A DNA stretch of 7,221 nt from Solobacterium sp. (GCA_017543025.1 JAFYGX010000113.1:1-7221); one strand, 5' to 3'; shown: positions 1 through 5,443, counted from the first letter of the stretch. Made by a program: numbers and translations. The notes: a model not told the origin generated them from the sequence alone.

Positions 1-568
1 AGCCGGTCGGATTATGGCAGGGATCATTGATTACCAGAACGATCCTGTCCTGTGTTTCTTTCAGCTCTGCGATTTTACTCCGGATGGACGCAAGATTGAA
101 GTGATCGCCGTCAAACATCGAATAAAAACGGAACTTCCGGTTGAAGTGGCCGGCCATCAGCTGATACGAACTCCAGCCGATATCCGGAATCAGACCCGTA
201 TCGCCTTCATCGAGAAAGGAACTGAACGCTGCGGAGACCGCACCGCTTCCGCCCGGTGTTGCGACAACTGCGTGGGCCAGGCTGAGACCGGTTCCCTGCG
301 TGACCCATTCATATACATCGCGGCAGAAGTCCGGGTTGCCGGAAAAGCTTGCGGCATATGCGCCTTTGGTCCGGTGATCAATCGCATCATAATGATCAAA
401 TACACTTTTCAGTGCGGTGAAATTTCCTTCTTCGTCATACAGCGATCCGATTGTCGCATCGGTGACGAGGTCACCGTTTTCCGCTTTGTCTTTTTTTGCG
501 GCTGCCGCAACGGCAAACACGGTATCGTTGATCGGAATCGTATTCGCGCTTTTTCTTACAAATCTCAT
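1..568 (-). CDS. PLP-dependent class I/II aminotransferase, 3' end missing
   Basis: This is the first 189 codons of a minus-strand gene that continues past the left edge. The translation begins MRFVRKSANTIPINDTVF and reads as a fold-type I aminotransferase of the aspartate/aromatic family. Visible landmarks are a substrate-region segment DATIGSLYDEEGN, the cofactor-phosphate loop TPGGSGAV, IPDIGWSSYQ (an aromatic that would stack on PLP), and NDPCHNPTG, the hallmark Asn-Pro motif in which Asn contacts the PLP ring oxygen. The Schiff-base lysine would lie beyond the window. The start is set by AGGAGG six bases upstream of ATG. That ribosome binding site overlaps the TAG stop of the YggS-like gene just upstream, so the two are probably transcribed together and translationally coupled. 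The family assignment is firm. The amino acid substrate cannot be told from this fragment. Confidence 0.88.
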   Translation of the reverse strand, partial: MRFVRKSANTIPINDTVFAVAAAAKKDKAENGDLVTDATIGSLYDEEGNFTALKSVFDHYDAIDHRTKGAYAASFSGNPDFCRDVYEWVTQGTGLSLAHAVVATPGGSGAVSAAFSSFLDEGDTGLIPDIGWSSYQLMAGHFNRKFRFYSMFDGDHFNLASIRSKIAELKETQDRIVLVINDPCHNPTG

Positions 569-578
569 GCGGAACCTC

Positions 579-1223
579 CTAGTCTGTGAACAGCCGTGAT
601 CCGACCCGGATCATCGTGGCGCCTTCCTGTACGGCGATCGGATAATCATCGCTCATCCCCATGGAAAGGATATGCATTTCCGGTACGGTGGTCTGAAACT
701 GGCGAAACAGCTCCTGTGCTCTGTGAAACACCGCACGGATCGCTTCTTCATCTCCGGTGTGCGGACCCATGCACATCATTCCGTCAATCCGGATGTGCGG
801 AAAGTCACTGCGCCGTGCGAGCAGTTCTTGTGCTTCGCTTACCGTCATTCCGGTTTTATGGGTGTCGCTTTCGGCAAGATGGAGTTCAATCAGACACGAT
901 ATAATTCTGTCTTCCGCTGCTGCAGCGTGCTCGATCGCTTCGGCAAGCCGCAGGGAGTCCAGTGACTGAATGCAGGAAACGACCGGCAGGATCTGCTTCA
1001 CCTTATTGCGCTGCAGATGGCCGATGAAATGCCATTGAATGTCGCCGGGCAGACAGGGTGCCTTGGCACAGAGTTCCTGTGCCTTGTTTTCTGCGAAGAT
1101 GCGCTGGCCGAGATCATAAGCAGTCTGAATCTCGTCTGTGCTGTGCCGTTTGGATACTGCGCACAGGGTAGCCTTTCCTTCGATCTCGTTAAGGATCGAC
1201 TGATATTCTTCTCTGTCAAACAT
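579..1223 (-). CDS. yggS: YggS/YlmE family PLP-binding homeostasis protein
   Basis: The family (YggS in E. coli, YlmE in Bacillus, PLPHP in humans) carries PLP on a lysine, has no known catalytic activity, and affects the free PLP pool and amino acid metabolism. Starting at 1223 the product is 214 aa, slightly short for a family of about 230. It shows the PLP lysine in AVSKRHS (Lys25), then FAENKAQEL, WHFIGHLQRNK, SLDSLRLAEAI, and the C-terminal phosphate-binding stretch SMGMSDDYPIAVQEGAT followed by IRVGSRLF. An in-frame ATG at 1241 would add six residues. I prefer 1223 because a perfect TATAAT (minus strand, 1235-1230) lies inside those extra codons and ends exactly 6 nt before the 1223 ATG, which predicts a leaderless mRNA. 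No Shine-Dalgarno precedes either ATG. It sits directly upstream of a PLP enzyme, which fits its role. Confidence 0.93.
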   Translation of the reverse strand: MFDREEYQSILNEIEGKATLCAVSKRHSTDEIQTAYDLGQRIFAENKAQELCAKAPCLPGDIQWHFIGHLQRNKVKQILPVVSCIQSLDSLRLAEAIEHAAAAEDRIISCLIELHLAESDTHKTGMTVSEAQELLARRSDFPHIRIDGMMCMGPHTGDEEAIRAVFHRAQELFRQFQTTVPEMHILSMGMSDDYPIAVQEGATMIRVGSRLFTD

Positions 1224-1229
1224 GGCAAT

Positions 1230-1235
1230 ATTATA
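1230..1235 (-). promoter_or_regulatory. -10 element of the yggS-like gene (leaderless start)
   Basis: On the minus strand this reads TATAAT, a perfect sigma-A -10 hexamer, followed by ATTGCC and the ATG at 1223. With a hexamer at -12 to -7, +1 falls on the A of ATG. No convincing -35 is seen 16-18 bases upstream. It forms the left arm of the inverted repeat TATTATA-N8-TATAATA with the plus-strand -10. Confidence 0.6.
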
Positions 1236-1240
1236 GCGCA

Positions 1241-1249
1241 TGATATAAT
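1241..1249 (+). promoter_or_regulatory. Extended -10 promoter of the CapA-like gene (leaderless start)
   Basis: The sequence TGATATAAT is a perfect extended -10 (TGN followed by TATAAT). Six bases (AGGCTC) separate the hexamer from the ATG at 1256, so +1 is predicted at the start codon itself. There is no Shine-Dalgarno and no clear -35, and an extended -10 can work without a -35. Any -35 contacts would overlap the start of the divergent gene. Confidence 0.65.
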
Positions 1250-1255
1250 AGGCTC

Positions 1256-2353
1256 ATGGATAATCTGAAAAACTTCTGGGAACGGTTCGGCAAGTATGTG
1301 ATCGCGCTGCTCGTGATCATTGCCTGGACCAGTATTACAATGAATCTGCTTTCGAAAAAGCTGGAACAGGCAGTCTCACCAACGCCCTCTGCTCAGGGAG
1401 AATACTGGCTGGATAAGGAAGAGACGCATGTCATCAATGTGCTGGCTTCCGGAGCGCTGATGCCGTGCGATACGGAGAATGCAGAACATGTGTTTTCGAA
1501 TCTTGGCTCGCTTGTGCGCAATTATGATGTCAGTGCAGTTTCCGTGCATTCGCTGATCGGCCGGAATTCTTCCCGTGTGTTCGGTGAAGCTGCGATTGCA
1601 CAGGGCTACGGGATGTTCGGCCTTGCCTATCCTGATGTGCTGAGCGAAGGGAAAGAAGGAATCGATGATTCGATGGCCTTCTGGGACAGTCAGAACGTAC
1701 GGACAAGCGGTACTCATACCTCCACCGATACCAGCAATATTCTGCGGATGGGGGAATTCAACGGTGTTTCCGTCATCTATCTTTCCTATACGGATGTGCT
1801 GAATACCGAGATGCCGGAGAATGAAACATATCTTGTCAATGTATACAACGATGAAAAAACGCCGCAGTTTGTGGCGAAAGCGGCGGAAATGGCAGATGTT
1901 GTAATCGTCTCGATCGTCTGGAAGGGGGAAGCCGGAGCGCTTCCGGATGAGCGGCAGCGGAAGATCGCCGATGACCTTGCGGATGCCGGGGCATCCATAG
2001 TAATCGGTTACAGCGGCCATCAGGTGCAGCCTGCGTGCTGGATTGATGATACGCTGGTCTTCTATTCGCTTGGCGATCTGTACTCCGAACAGGATAAAGC
2101 CGAAGAGCGAATCGGGGCACTTGGCGCTGTAACAATCACCAAGACGGTATACGGTGATAAGAGCCGGGTTGAATTGACGAACCCGAAAGTAGACCTTGTG
2201 GCTTCGCTCGAGACAGAAGAAGATCATAACGACATCAAGCTGCTTTCCCGGGTAACCGAAAGCGAGATGGAACATCATATCGACTATTACACTGCCTATT
2301 GTGAGATCCTGCAGAAGATGGATGACAGTATCCGGATCGGCGGACTGAACTGA
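1256..2353 (+). CDS. Membrane-anchored, degenerate CapA/PgsA-like (PGA_cap) protein
   Basis: This 365-aa protein has an uncleaved signal-anchor helix at about residues 14-32 and then a long extracellular domain. The region 213-275 matches the C-terminal half of CapA-like calcineurin-type metallophosphoesterase folds: ADVVIVSIVW, an LPDERQRKIADDLADAG segment, VIGYSGHQVQP, and VFYSLGDL (family: HWG, GHHPHVLQP, FYSLGNF). The likely metal and catalytic residues seem lost. The N-terminal GD motif position reads ASGALMP (64-70), the NNH motif is replaced in GLAYPDVLSEG, and GHHPH has become GYSGH. It may therefore be a binding or scaffold protein rather than an enzyme. CapA proteins take part in poly-gamma-glutamate capsule export, but no capB/capC partners are nearby. 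The start at 1256 keeps the signal anchor and has no Shine-Dalgarno. It is monocistronic, ending in a terminator. The CapA relationship is firm and the role unknown. Confidence 0.8.
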   Translation: MDNLKNFWERFGKYVIALLVIIAWTSITMNLLSKKLEQAVSPTPSAQGEYWLDKEETHVINVLASGALMPCDTENAEHVFSNLGSLVRNYDVSAVSVHSLIGRNSSRVFGEAAIAQGYGMFGLAYPDVLSEGKEGIDDSMAFWDSQNVRTSGTHTSTDTSNILRMGEFNGVSVIYLSYTDVLNTEMPENETYLVNVYNDEKTPQFVAKAAEMADVVIVSIVWKGEAGALPDERQRKIADDLADAGASIVIGYSGHQVQPACWIDDTLVFYSLGDLYSEQDKAEERIGALGAVTITKTVYGDKSRVELTNPKVDLVASLETEEDHNDIKLLSRVTESEMEHHIDYYTAYCEILQKMDDSIRIGGLN

Positions 2354-2363
2354 ATAAAGGATG

Positions 2364-2397
2364 AAACCGGAATTATGCGTTTCCGGTTTTTTCTTTT
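2364..2397 (+). terminator. Intrinsic terminator of the CapA-like gene
   Basis: A perfect 9-bp stem, AAACCGGAA (2364-2372) with TTCCGGTTT (2381-2389), closes an 8-nt loop and runs into a T-rich tail, 11 bases after the stop codon. Confidence 0.88.
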
Positions 2398-2412
2398 CGG
2401 TTTCTGCTGCAG

Positions 2413-2443
2413 AAAAAAGCCCTGCCACTTATGGAGCAGAGCT
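2413..2443 (-). terminator. Intrinsic terminator of folT
   Basis: On the minus strand, AGCTCTGC (2443-2436) pairs with GCAGGGCT (2425-2418) over 8 bp with one G-U pair, followed by a run of six T. It lies a few bases past the folT stop and faces the terminator of the convergent CapA-like gene. Confidence 0.85.
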
Positions 2444-2448
2444 TACGT

Positions 2449-3051
2449 TTACAGTGTGACTTCCCGCTCGGTTTCCGGTTCTGATTCTGTACTCCGGATG
2501 AATCCCTTCCGCTCAAGAACCGGCAGAAGCGACCGCATGATCGCATAGAGGATGAGAATCTCGACCGGAAGCAGAACGGTATTCTTGATGAGCGAGGCAG
2601 AAGCGTAGAACAGAAATCCTTTGCCGTAAAGAATCTGACTCCACATCGATCCCATCAGGACATTGACGAAATAATTGATCAGTGTCTTGGAAAGCACAAC
2701 AGAGACAAAAGTGAACGGACGGCGGTAGAAGAACAGGCCGAAGATCAGGCTTCCCATCATCTTTGAAATCATATATCCGGGAAAATACGGCCCGAAGGGG
2801 GAAACGATATATCCGACGATGTCTGTGATCACAGCCGAAACCATCGCAGCACCCGGGCCTACGATCGCGGCTTCGATCGCGGTCGGAACAAAGGTGAACA
2901 GAATGTTGAGATTGTCTCCGACCGGAATCCGGAGCGAATTCAGCACAACCTTCAATGCGATCATCAGTCCGATGACCGCAAGATAGCGGATTGATTTCAG
3001 TTTGGCAAATGAGGATGCCCAGTATTCTTTCGGTTCTCTGAGAATTGACAT
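2449..3051 (-). CDS. folT: Folate ECF transporter S component FolT
   Basis: This 200-aa integral membrane protein is the substrate-binding (S) subunit of an energy-coupling factor importer. FolT binds folate or reduced folates and works with the shared EcfA/EcfA'/EcfT module, which is not in this window. About six hydrophobic helices are visible. Family-typical stretches include GLMIALKVVLNSLRIPVGD, the FTFVPTAIEAAIVGPGAAM segment, SAVITDIVGYIVSPFGPYFPG and MISKMMGSLIFG. The final 20 or so residues are charged and cytoplasmic. The start at 3051 is fixed by AGGAGG seven bases upstream. The gene stands alone, with its own promoter, a THF-type riboswitch leader and a terminator. The riboswitch supports folate as the substrate, independently of the protein. 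Confidence 0.9.
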   Translation of the reverse strand: MSILREPKEYWASSFAKLKSIRYLAVIGLMIALKVVLNSLRIPVGDNLNILFTFVPTAIEAAIVGPGAAMVSAVITDIVGYIVSPFGPYFPGYMISKMMGSLIFGLFFYRRPFTFVSVVLSKTLINYFVNVLMGSMWSQILYGKGFLFYASASLIKNTVLLPVEILILYAIMRSLLPVLERKGFIRSTESEPETEREVTL

Positions 3052-3057
3052 GAAAAT

Positions 3058-3110
3058 ACCTCCTTTTTCTTTCTCACCCTTTGGTGAGAAAGTTTCCGGA
3101 GGTCTTTCTC
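3058..3110 (-). promoter_or_regulatory. Riboswitch expression platform sequestering the folT ribosome binding site
   Basis: Read on the minus strand, GAGAAAG (3110-3104) can pair with CTTTCTC (3092-3086). The same CTTTCTC is the 5' part of a perfect 10-bp hairpin, CTTTCTCACC (3092-3083) with GGTGAGAAAG (3078-3069) around loop AAAG. Both cannot form together. Between the first two arms lies ACCTCC (3103-3098), an exact complement of the Shine-Dalgarno GGAGGT (3063-3058). When the 10-bp hairpin forms, ACCTCC is free to mask the ribosome binding site. When the upstream helix forms, ACCTCC is held in its loop. No U tract follows the hairpin, so control should act on translation rather than termination. 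Confidence 0.7.
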
Positions 3111-3117
3111 AGGTTCA

Positions 3118-3197
3118 GGGGAGGAAACAGCCACCGCAAGCAATTGCTTTTCGTCTGAAGAATTCCCGACATCTTCAGCACTTAACGCGGATGTTTC
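3118..3197 (-). promoter_or_regulatory. THF (tetrahydrofolate, class I) riboswitch aptamer upstream of folT
   Basis: On the minus strand this contains, in order, the conserved THF-I landmarks: GCGTTAAGTG (3188-3179), a P3 hairpin of 7 bp (CTGAAGA 3178-3172 with TCTTCAG 3161-3155), ACGAA (3154-3150), a small P4 palindrome AAGC-AATT-GCTT (3149-3138), and GCGGTG (3137-3132). P2 is GAAACA (3197-3192) with TGTTTC (3129-3124). THF riboswitches are known upstream of folT in Bacillota, so motif order, structure and downstream gene agree. The L3 loop and J2/1 differ from the form I remember best but stay complementary (GGGA with TCCC). The outer P1 helix is not evident. Confidence 0.82.
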
Positions 3198-3213
3198 AGT
3201 TATTACGTAAATT

Positions 3214-3243
3214 AATCTAACAGTGAGATGCACAGCTCGTCAA
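3214..3243 (-). promoter_or_regulatory. Promoter of the folT riboswitch transcript
   Basis: On the minus strand, TTGACG (3243-3238) serves as -35. An 18-base spacer leads to TAGATT (3219-3214), preceded by TG in the extended -10 position. The predicted transcription start is near 3207, about ten bases before helix P2 of the aptamer. Confidence 0.6.
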
Positions 3244-3258
3244 GCAGCTGTATTTTTT
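3232..3258 (+). repeat. Inverted repeat with T tract overlapping the folT -35
   Basis: ACAGCT (3232-3237) and AGCTGT (3246-3251) form a 6-bp inverted repeat around 8 bases, followed on the plus strand by six T (3253-3258). It could be a weak plus-strand terminator, though no plus-strand gene lies just upstream, or an operator, since it covers the folT -35. The sequence does not decide between these. Confidence 0.4.
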
Positions 3259-3320
3259 ATGTGACATGTCCGCGATCGGAATGAAAACGAAACGAAAGGG
3301 AACCGTTTCTCTTACATGCA

Positions 3321-3395
3321 GTAAAAAAGGCTTTTGGATTGCCCGTGAAGCCAGCGCATCCTTCCTGCTTTTAATCAGGAAAGCCTTACGGTAAA
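3321..3395 (-). ncRNA. Candidate small structured RNA: compact three-way junction ending in a U tract
   Basis: The 3244-3404 region has no gene, but part of it can fold tightly. P1 is AAGGCT (3327-3332) with AGCCTT (3382-3387). P2 is GGAT plus GC (3336-3342, one bulged T) with GCATCC (3356-3361). P3 is TTCCTG (3362-3367) with CAGGAA (3376-3381). P2, P3 and the second P1 arm abut with no unpaired base, and TTT is the only linker. On the minus strand the last P1 arm is followed by TTTT, as in an intrinsic terminator. A weak minus-strand promoter, GAGACA (3430-3425), 17 bases, CATAAA (3407-3402), would start a transcript near 3395. I do not recognise a known RNA family. Confidence 0.3.
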
Positions 3396-3397
3396 AT
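3392..3397 (+). promoter_or_regulatory. Putative -10 of the trhP1-like operon
   Basis: TAAAAT (five of six matches to TATAAT) lies 7 bases before the ATG at 3405. With no Shine-Dalgarno in front of that ATG, the mRNA could be leaderless or nearly so. The -35 region is poor (TTTTAA at the right distance). Confidence 0.4.
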
Positions 3398-3404
3398 TCT
3401 GTTT

Positions 3405-4244
3405 ATGGAACAGATTTCAGTGATTGTCTCTTCCTTTGAGACAGCAGAAAAAACAGCCCGGGCCGGTGCGCTTCCGGTATTGCCGGTGGAAGGAGCCCAC
3501 TGGCGGGGCATGAAAGGTGTTTCGCCTGCGGCACAGTGTCCGGAATTTCCCTATGGTGCGGAAATCAGCCGGCTGTTCCGGGAATCTGAACTTGATGAAG
3601 TATCGAAGATGCTTGCGCAGCCGCTGATTCAGAACGCAGCGTATGTCTGGTTCAATGATCTCTGTGTGCTGTCGGACGCATCCGGAAAGCTGCGGCGCAG
3701 GCTGATCTATAAACCGGAGTTTACGGTTGTCAGTGCGGCAGATGCCGGCTTCTGGTGTTCCTCTGGCATTGCGGGCGTCAGTATTTCACCGCTGCTGACA
3801 ATTCATGAAACGGAAGAACTGCTGCGGCGTGTGCCGGAGGCAGAAGTGATGATTCACGGGCATTGCCTGATGTCTGCTTCGGGCCGGAAGCTCCTGAGCG
3901 AATATGCGGACAGATGCAGTATGGCAAACGGTGCAGCTCATTCGTTTGCGCTTAAGGAAACGACACGGAGTGAGCGGTTTGCGGTCCGGGAAACCGGAAC
4001 GGATACGCTGATTTATACCGATTATGTGCTGGAAAGCTTTGAAGAGCTGCCGCGGCTTCTGCAGGCCGGGGGACACCGGTTTCTGATAGACGGTTCATTT
4101 CTTGATGAAGAAGAGCTGCTGGAGGCACTGAAAATCTATCAGGCATTGATCCGGAACGCTGACTGCCGGAAGGAGATCGCAGAATTCCGGGCGGGAAGAA
4201 CCGGATATGCGAAAGGATATTATGAACAGGAAACGATACTCTAA
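3405..4244 (+). CDS. trhP1: U32 family protein, TrhP1/YrrN-like (tRNA 5-hydroxyuridine pathway)
   Basis: This 279-aa protein resembles the U32 peptidase family and lies directly before a canonical U32 member, the same order as yrrN-yrrO (trhP1-trhP2) in Bacillus subtilis, whose products are needed for 5-hydroxyuridine at tRNA wobble position 34. Visible U32-like pieces are LIYKPEFTVVSAADAGFW, the barrel strand VPEAEVMIHGHCLM (HG at 151-152) and SASGRKLLS. The cysteine that follows SGR in typical members is a lysine here (162), and the downstream cluster cysteines are absent. A 4Fe-4S site is therefore unlikely, and the protein probably acts with its neighbour. It is somewhat shorter than YrrN (about 309 aa). 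No Shine-Dalgarno precedes the start; a TAAAAT element sits 7 bases upstream. The end overlaps the next gene by 23 bases. Family is fairly sure; function is inferred from synteny. Confidence 0.75.
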   Translation: MEQISVIVSSFETAEKTARAGALPVLPVEGAHWRGMKGVSPAAQCPEFPYGAEISRLFRESELDEVSKMLAQPLIQNAAYVWFNDLCVLSDASGKLRRRLIYKPEFTVVSAADAGFWCSSGIAGVSISPLLTIHETEELLRRVPEAEVMIHGHCLMSASGRKLLSEYADRCSMANGAAHSFALKETTRSERFAVRETGTDTLIYTDYVLESFEELPRLLQAGGHRFLIDGSFLDEEELLEALKIYQALIRNADCRKEIAEFRAGRTGYAKGYYEQETIL

Positions 4245-5439
4245 ACCGGAACTGCTGGCCCCGGCAGGTGATCTGCTTCGGCTGAAGACGGCCGCAGATT
4301 ACGGGGCCGATGCGGTATATATCGGCGGACAGCGGTACAGTCTGCGCAGCCGGGCGTCCAATTTCACGCACGAAGATATCAGGGAAGCCTGCAGATATGC
4401 CGGAGCGAAAGGCGTTAAGGTTCATGTGACGGTCAATGAGATTCCGCATGACAGCGATCTTGACGGAATCCGGGATTATCTCTGTTTTCTGCAGGATGCG
4501 GGAGTAACAGCGATCATTGCCGCAAGCCCGTATATCATGAAGCTGGCAAAGGAAACTGCGCCGAAGCTTCAGGTTCACGCCAGTACGCAGTGTTCCGTAC
4601 TGAATTCGGCAGCCGCAGAAACGCTGGTACATCTTACGGGCTGTGAGCGGGTGGTGCTCGCAAGAGAATGTTCGATGGCGGATGTGCGGTCAATTATGAA
4701 CCGCTGCACAGCGGATATCGAAGTGTTTATTCATGGCGGAATGTGCGTCAATTACAGCGGCCGGTGCACCTTGTCCAACCGGATGACGCTGCGGGATGCC
4801 AACCGCGGCGGGTGTGCGCAGTCCTGCCGCTGGCACTATGATCTCTATGACGGCGATACGTGCTGTTCAGAAGAACCGCTGACCTTTGGCTCCAGAGACC
4901 TCTGTGCGATTGATTCGCTGGCAGAGCTGATGGAACTCGGAGTGACGTCTCTGAAGATTGAAGGGCGCATGAAAACCGAATACTATGTAGCGTCGATTGT
5001 CAGTGCCCTCCGGCATATGATCGATGAGATCTATGATGCCCAGCAGCCGCTGAGTGAAGAGCGGATGGCCTATTACCGGGCGGAAGTGGAAGCGGCGATG
5101 AACCGGGAGCGCTGGAGCGGCTTTCTGAAAAACCCGGCAGGAACCGATTCTCTGATCCGGCATGCCAACTCGGATGCGGATGTGAACCATTCCTTTCTCG
5201 GAACCGTGCTGGAAGACCGGGACGGCTGGATTCTGATTGAAACCCGGAATCCGATCGACCGGAACGATCGGATCGAAGTGCTGCAGCCGGGCATGGAAAA
5301 CCGGATATTTGAAGTGGAAACCATGAGAAATGAAGCAGGCGACCGGCTGGAAAAAAGCCGGGTGCCGATGCGGAAAATTCTTCTCAGTGTTCCTTTTTCC
5401 GTAAAAAAGGGAGCGCTTCTCAGAAAGGCAGTGGTCTGA
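4222..5439 (+). CDS. trhP2: U32 family tRNA hydroxylation protein, TrhP2/YrrO-like
   Basis: Starting at 4222 the product is 405 aa. U32 hallmarks run from the N-terminus: KPELLAPAGD, GADAVYIGGQRYSLRS, the signature EVFIHGGMCVNYSGRC (about 166-182), GGCAQSCRW (196-204), SRDLC, and SLKIEGRMKTEYYV. Cys175, 182, 198 (or 202) and 228 match positions that bind a 4Fe-4S cluster in U32 relatives such as UbiU. TrhP proteins in E. coli and B. subtilis make 5-hydroxyuridine in tRNA, and prephenate is linked to that reaction. The residues after about 310 form the usual C-terminal beta domain. An upstream in-frame ATG at 4207 adds five residues. I prefer 4222 because AAAGGA lies just before it and KPELLAPAG then falls at the expected distance. 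The gene is likely coupled to its predecessor. The older label 'collagenase-like peptidase' is probably misleading. Confidence 0.87.
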   Translation: MNRKRYSKPELLAPAGDLLRLKTAADYGADAVYIGGQRYSLRSRASNFTHEDIREACRYAGAKGVKVHVTVNEIPHDSDLDGIRDYLCFLQDAGVTAIIAASPYIMKLAKETAPKLQVHASTQCSVLNSAAAETLVHLTGCERVVLARECSMADVRSIMNRCTADIEVFIHGGMCVNYSGRCTLSNRMTLRDANRGGCAQSCRWHYDLYDGDTCCSEEPLTFGSRDLCAIDSLAELMELGVTSLKIEGRMKTEYYVASIVSALRHMIDEIYDAQQPLSEERMAYYRAEVEAAMNRERWSGFLKNPAGTDSLIRHANSDADVNHSFLGTVLEDRDGWILIETRNPIDRNDRIEVLQPGMENRIFEVETMRNEAGDRLEKSRVPMRKILLSVPFSVKKGALLRKAVV

Positions 5440-5443
5440 AACG

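Noticed and set aside
14..589. Plus-strand open frame of 191 codons
   Set aside because: It is antisense to the aminotransferase, whose motifs (NDPCHNPTG, TPGGSGAV) and ribosome binding site make the minus-strand frame the real one.
1376..2428. Minus-strand open frame of 350 codons
   Set aside because: It lies opposite the CapA-like gene, reads through that gene's terminator, and gives a protein rich in His, Arg and Cys with no family resemblance.
3105..3123. TGAACCTGA in the folT leader, reminiscent of a TPP riboswitch
   Set aside because: The rest of the TPP core (such as CUGAGA at the right position and the pyrimidine-binding arm) is absent, and the THF landmarks are all present in order.
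2997..3233. Minus-strand 78-codon frame overlapping the folT leader
   Set aside because: Its ATG would lie upstream of the predicted transcription start, it has no ribosome binding site, and it covers the riboswitch core. The structure explains the sequence better.
3281..3295. Near match to a CcpA cre site (one mismatch to WTGNAANCGNWWNCA)
   Set aside because: The pattern is degenerate, the mismatch is at a conserved C, and the segment is simply A-rich. There is no carbon-catabolism gene next to it.
3289..3309. GAAACG-N9-CGTTTC inverted repeat
   Set aside because: Six base pairs with no T tract and no clear promoter relationship. It could arise by chance in A-rich intergenic DNA, so I do not call it a site.
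3952..4632. Minus-strand open frame of 226 codons across the trhP1-trhP2 junction
   Set aside because: It is antisense to two genes with recognisable U32 motifs and has no family resemblance of its own.
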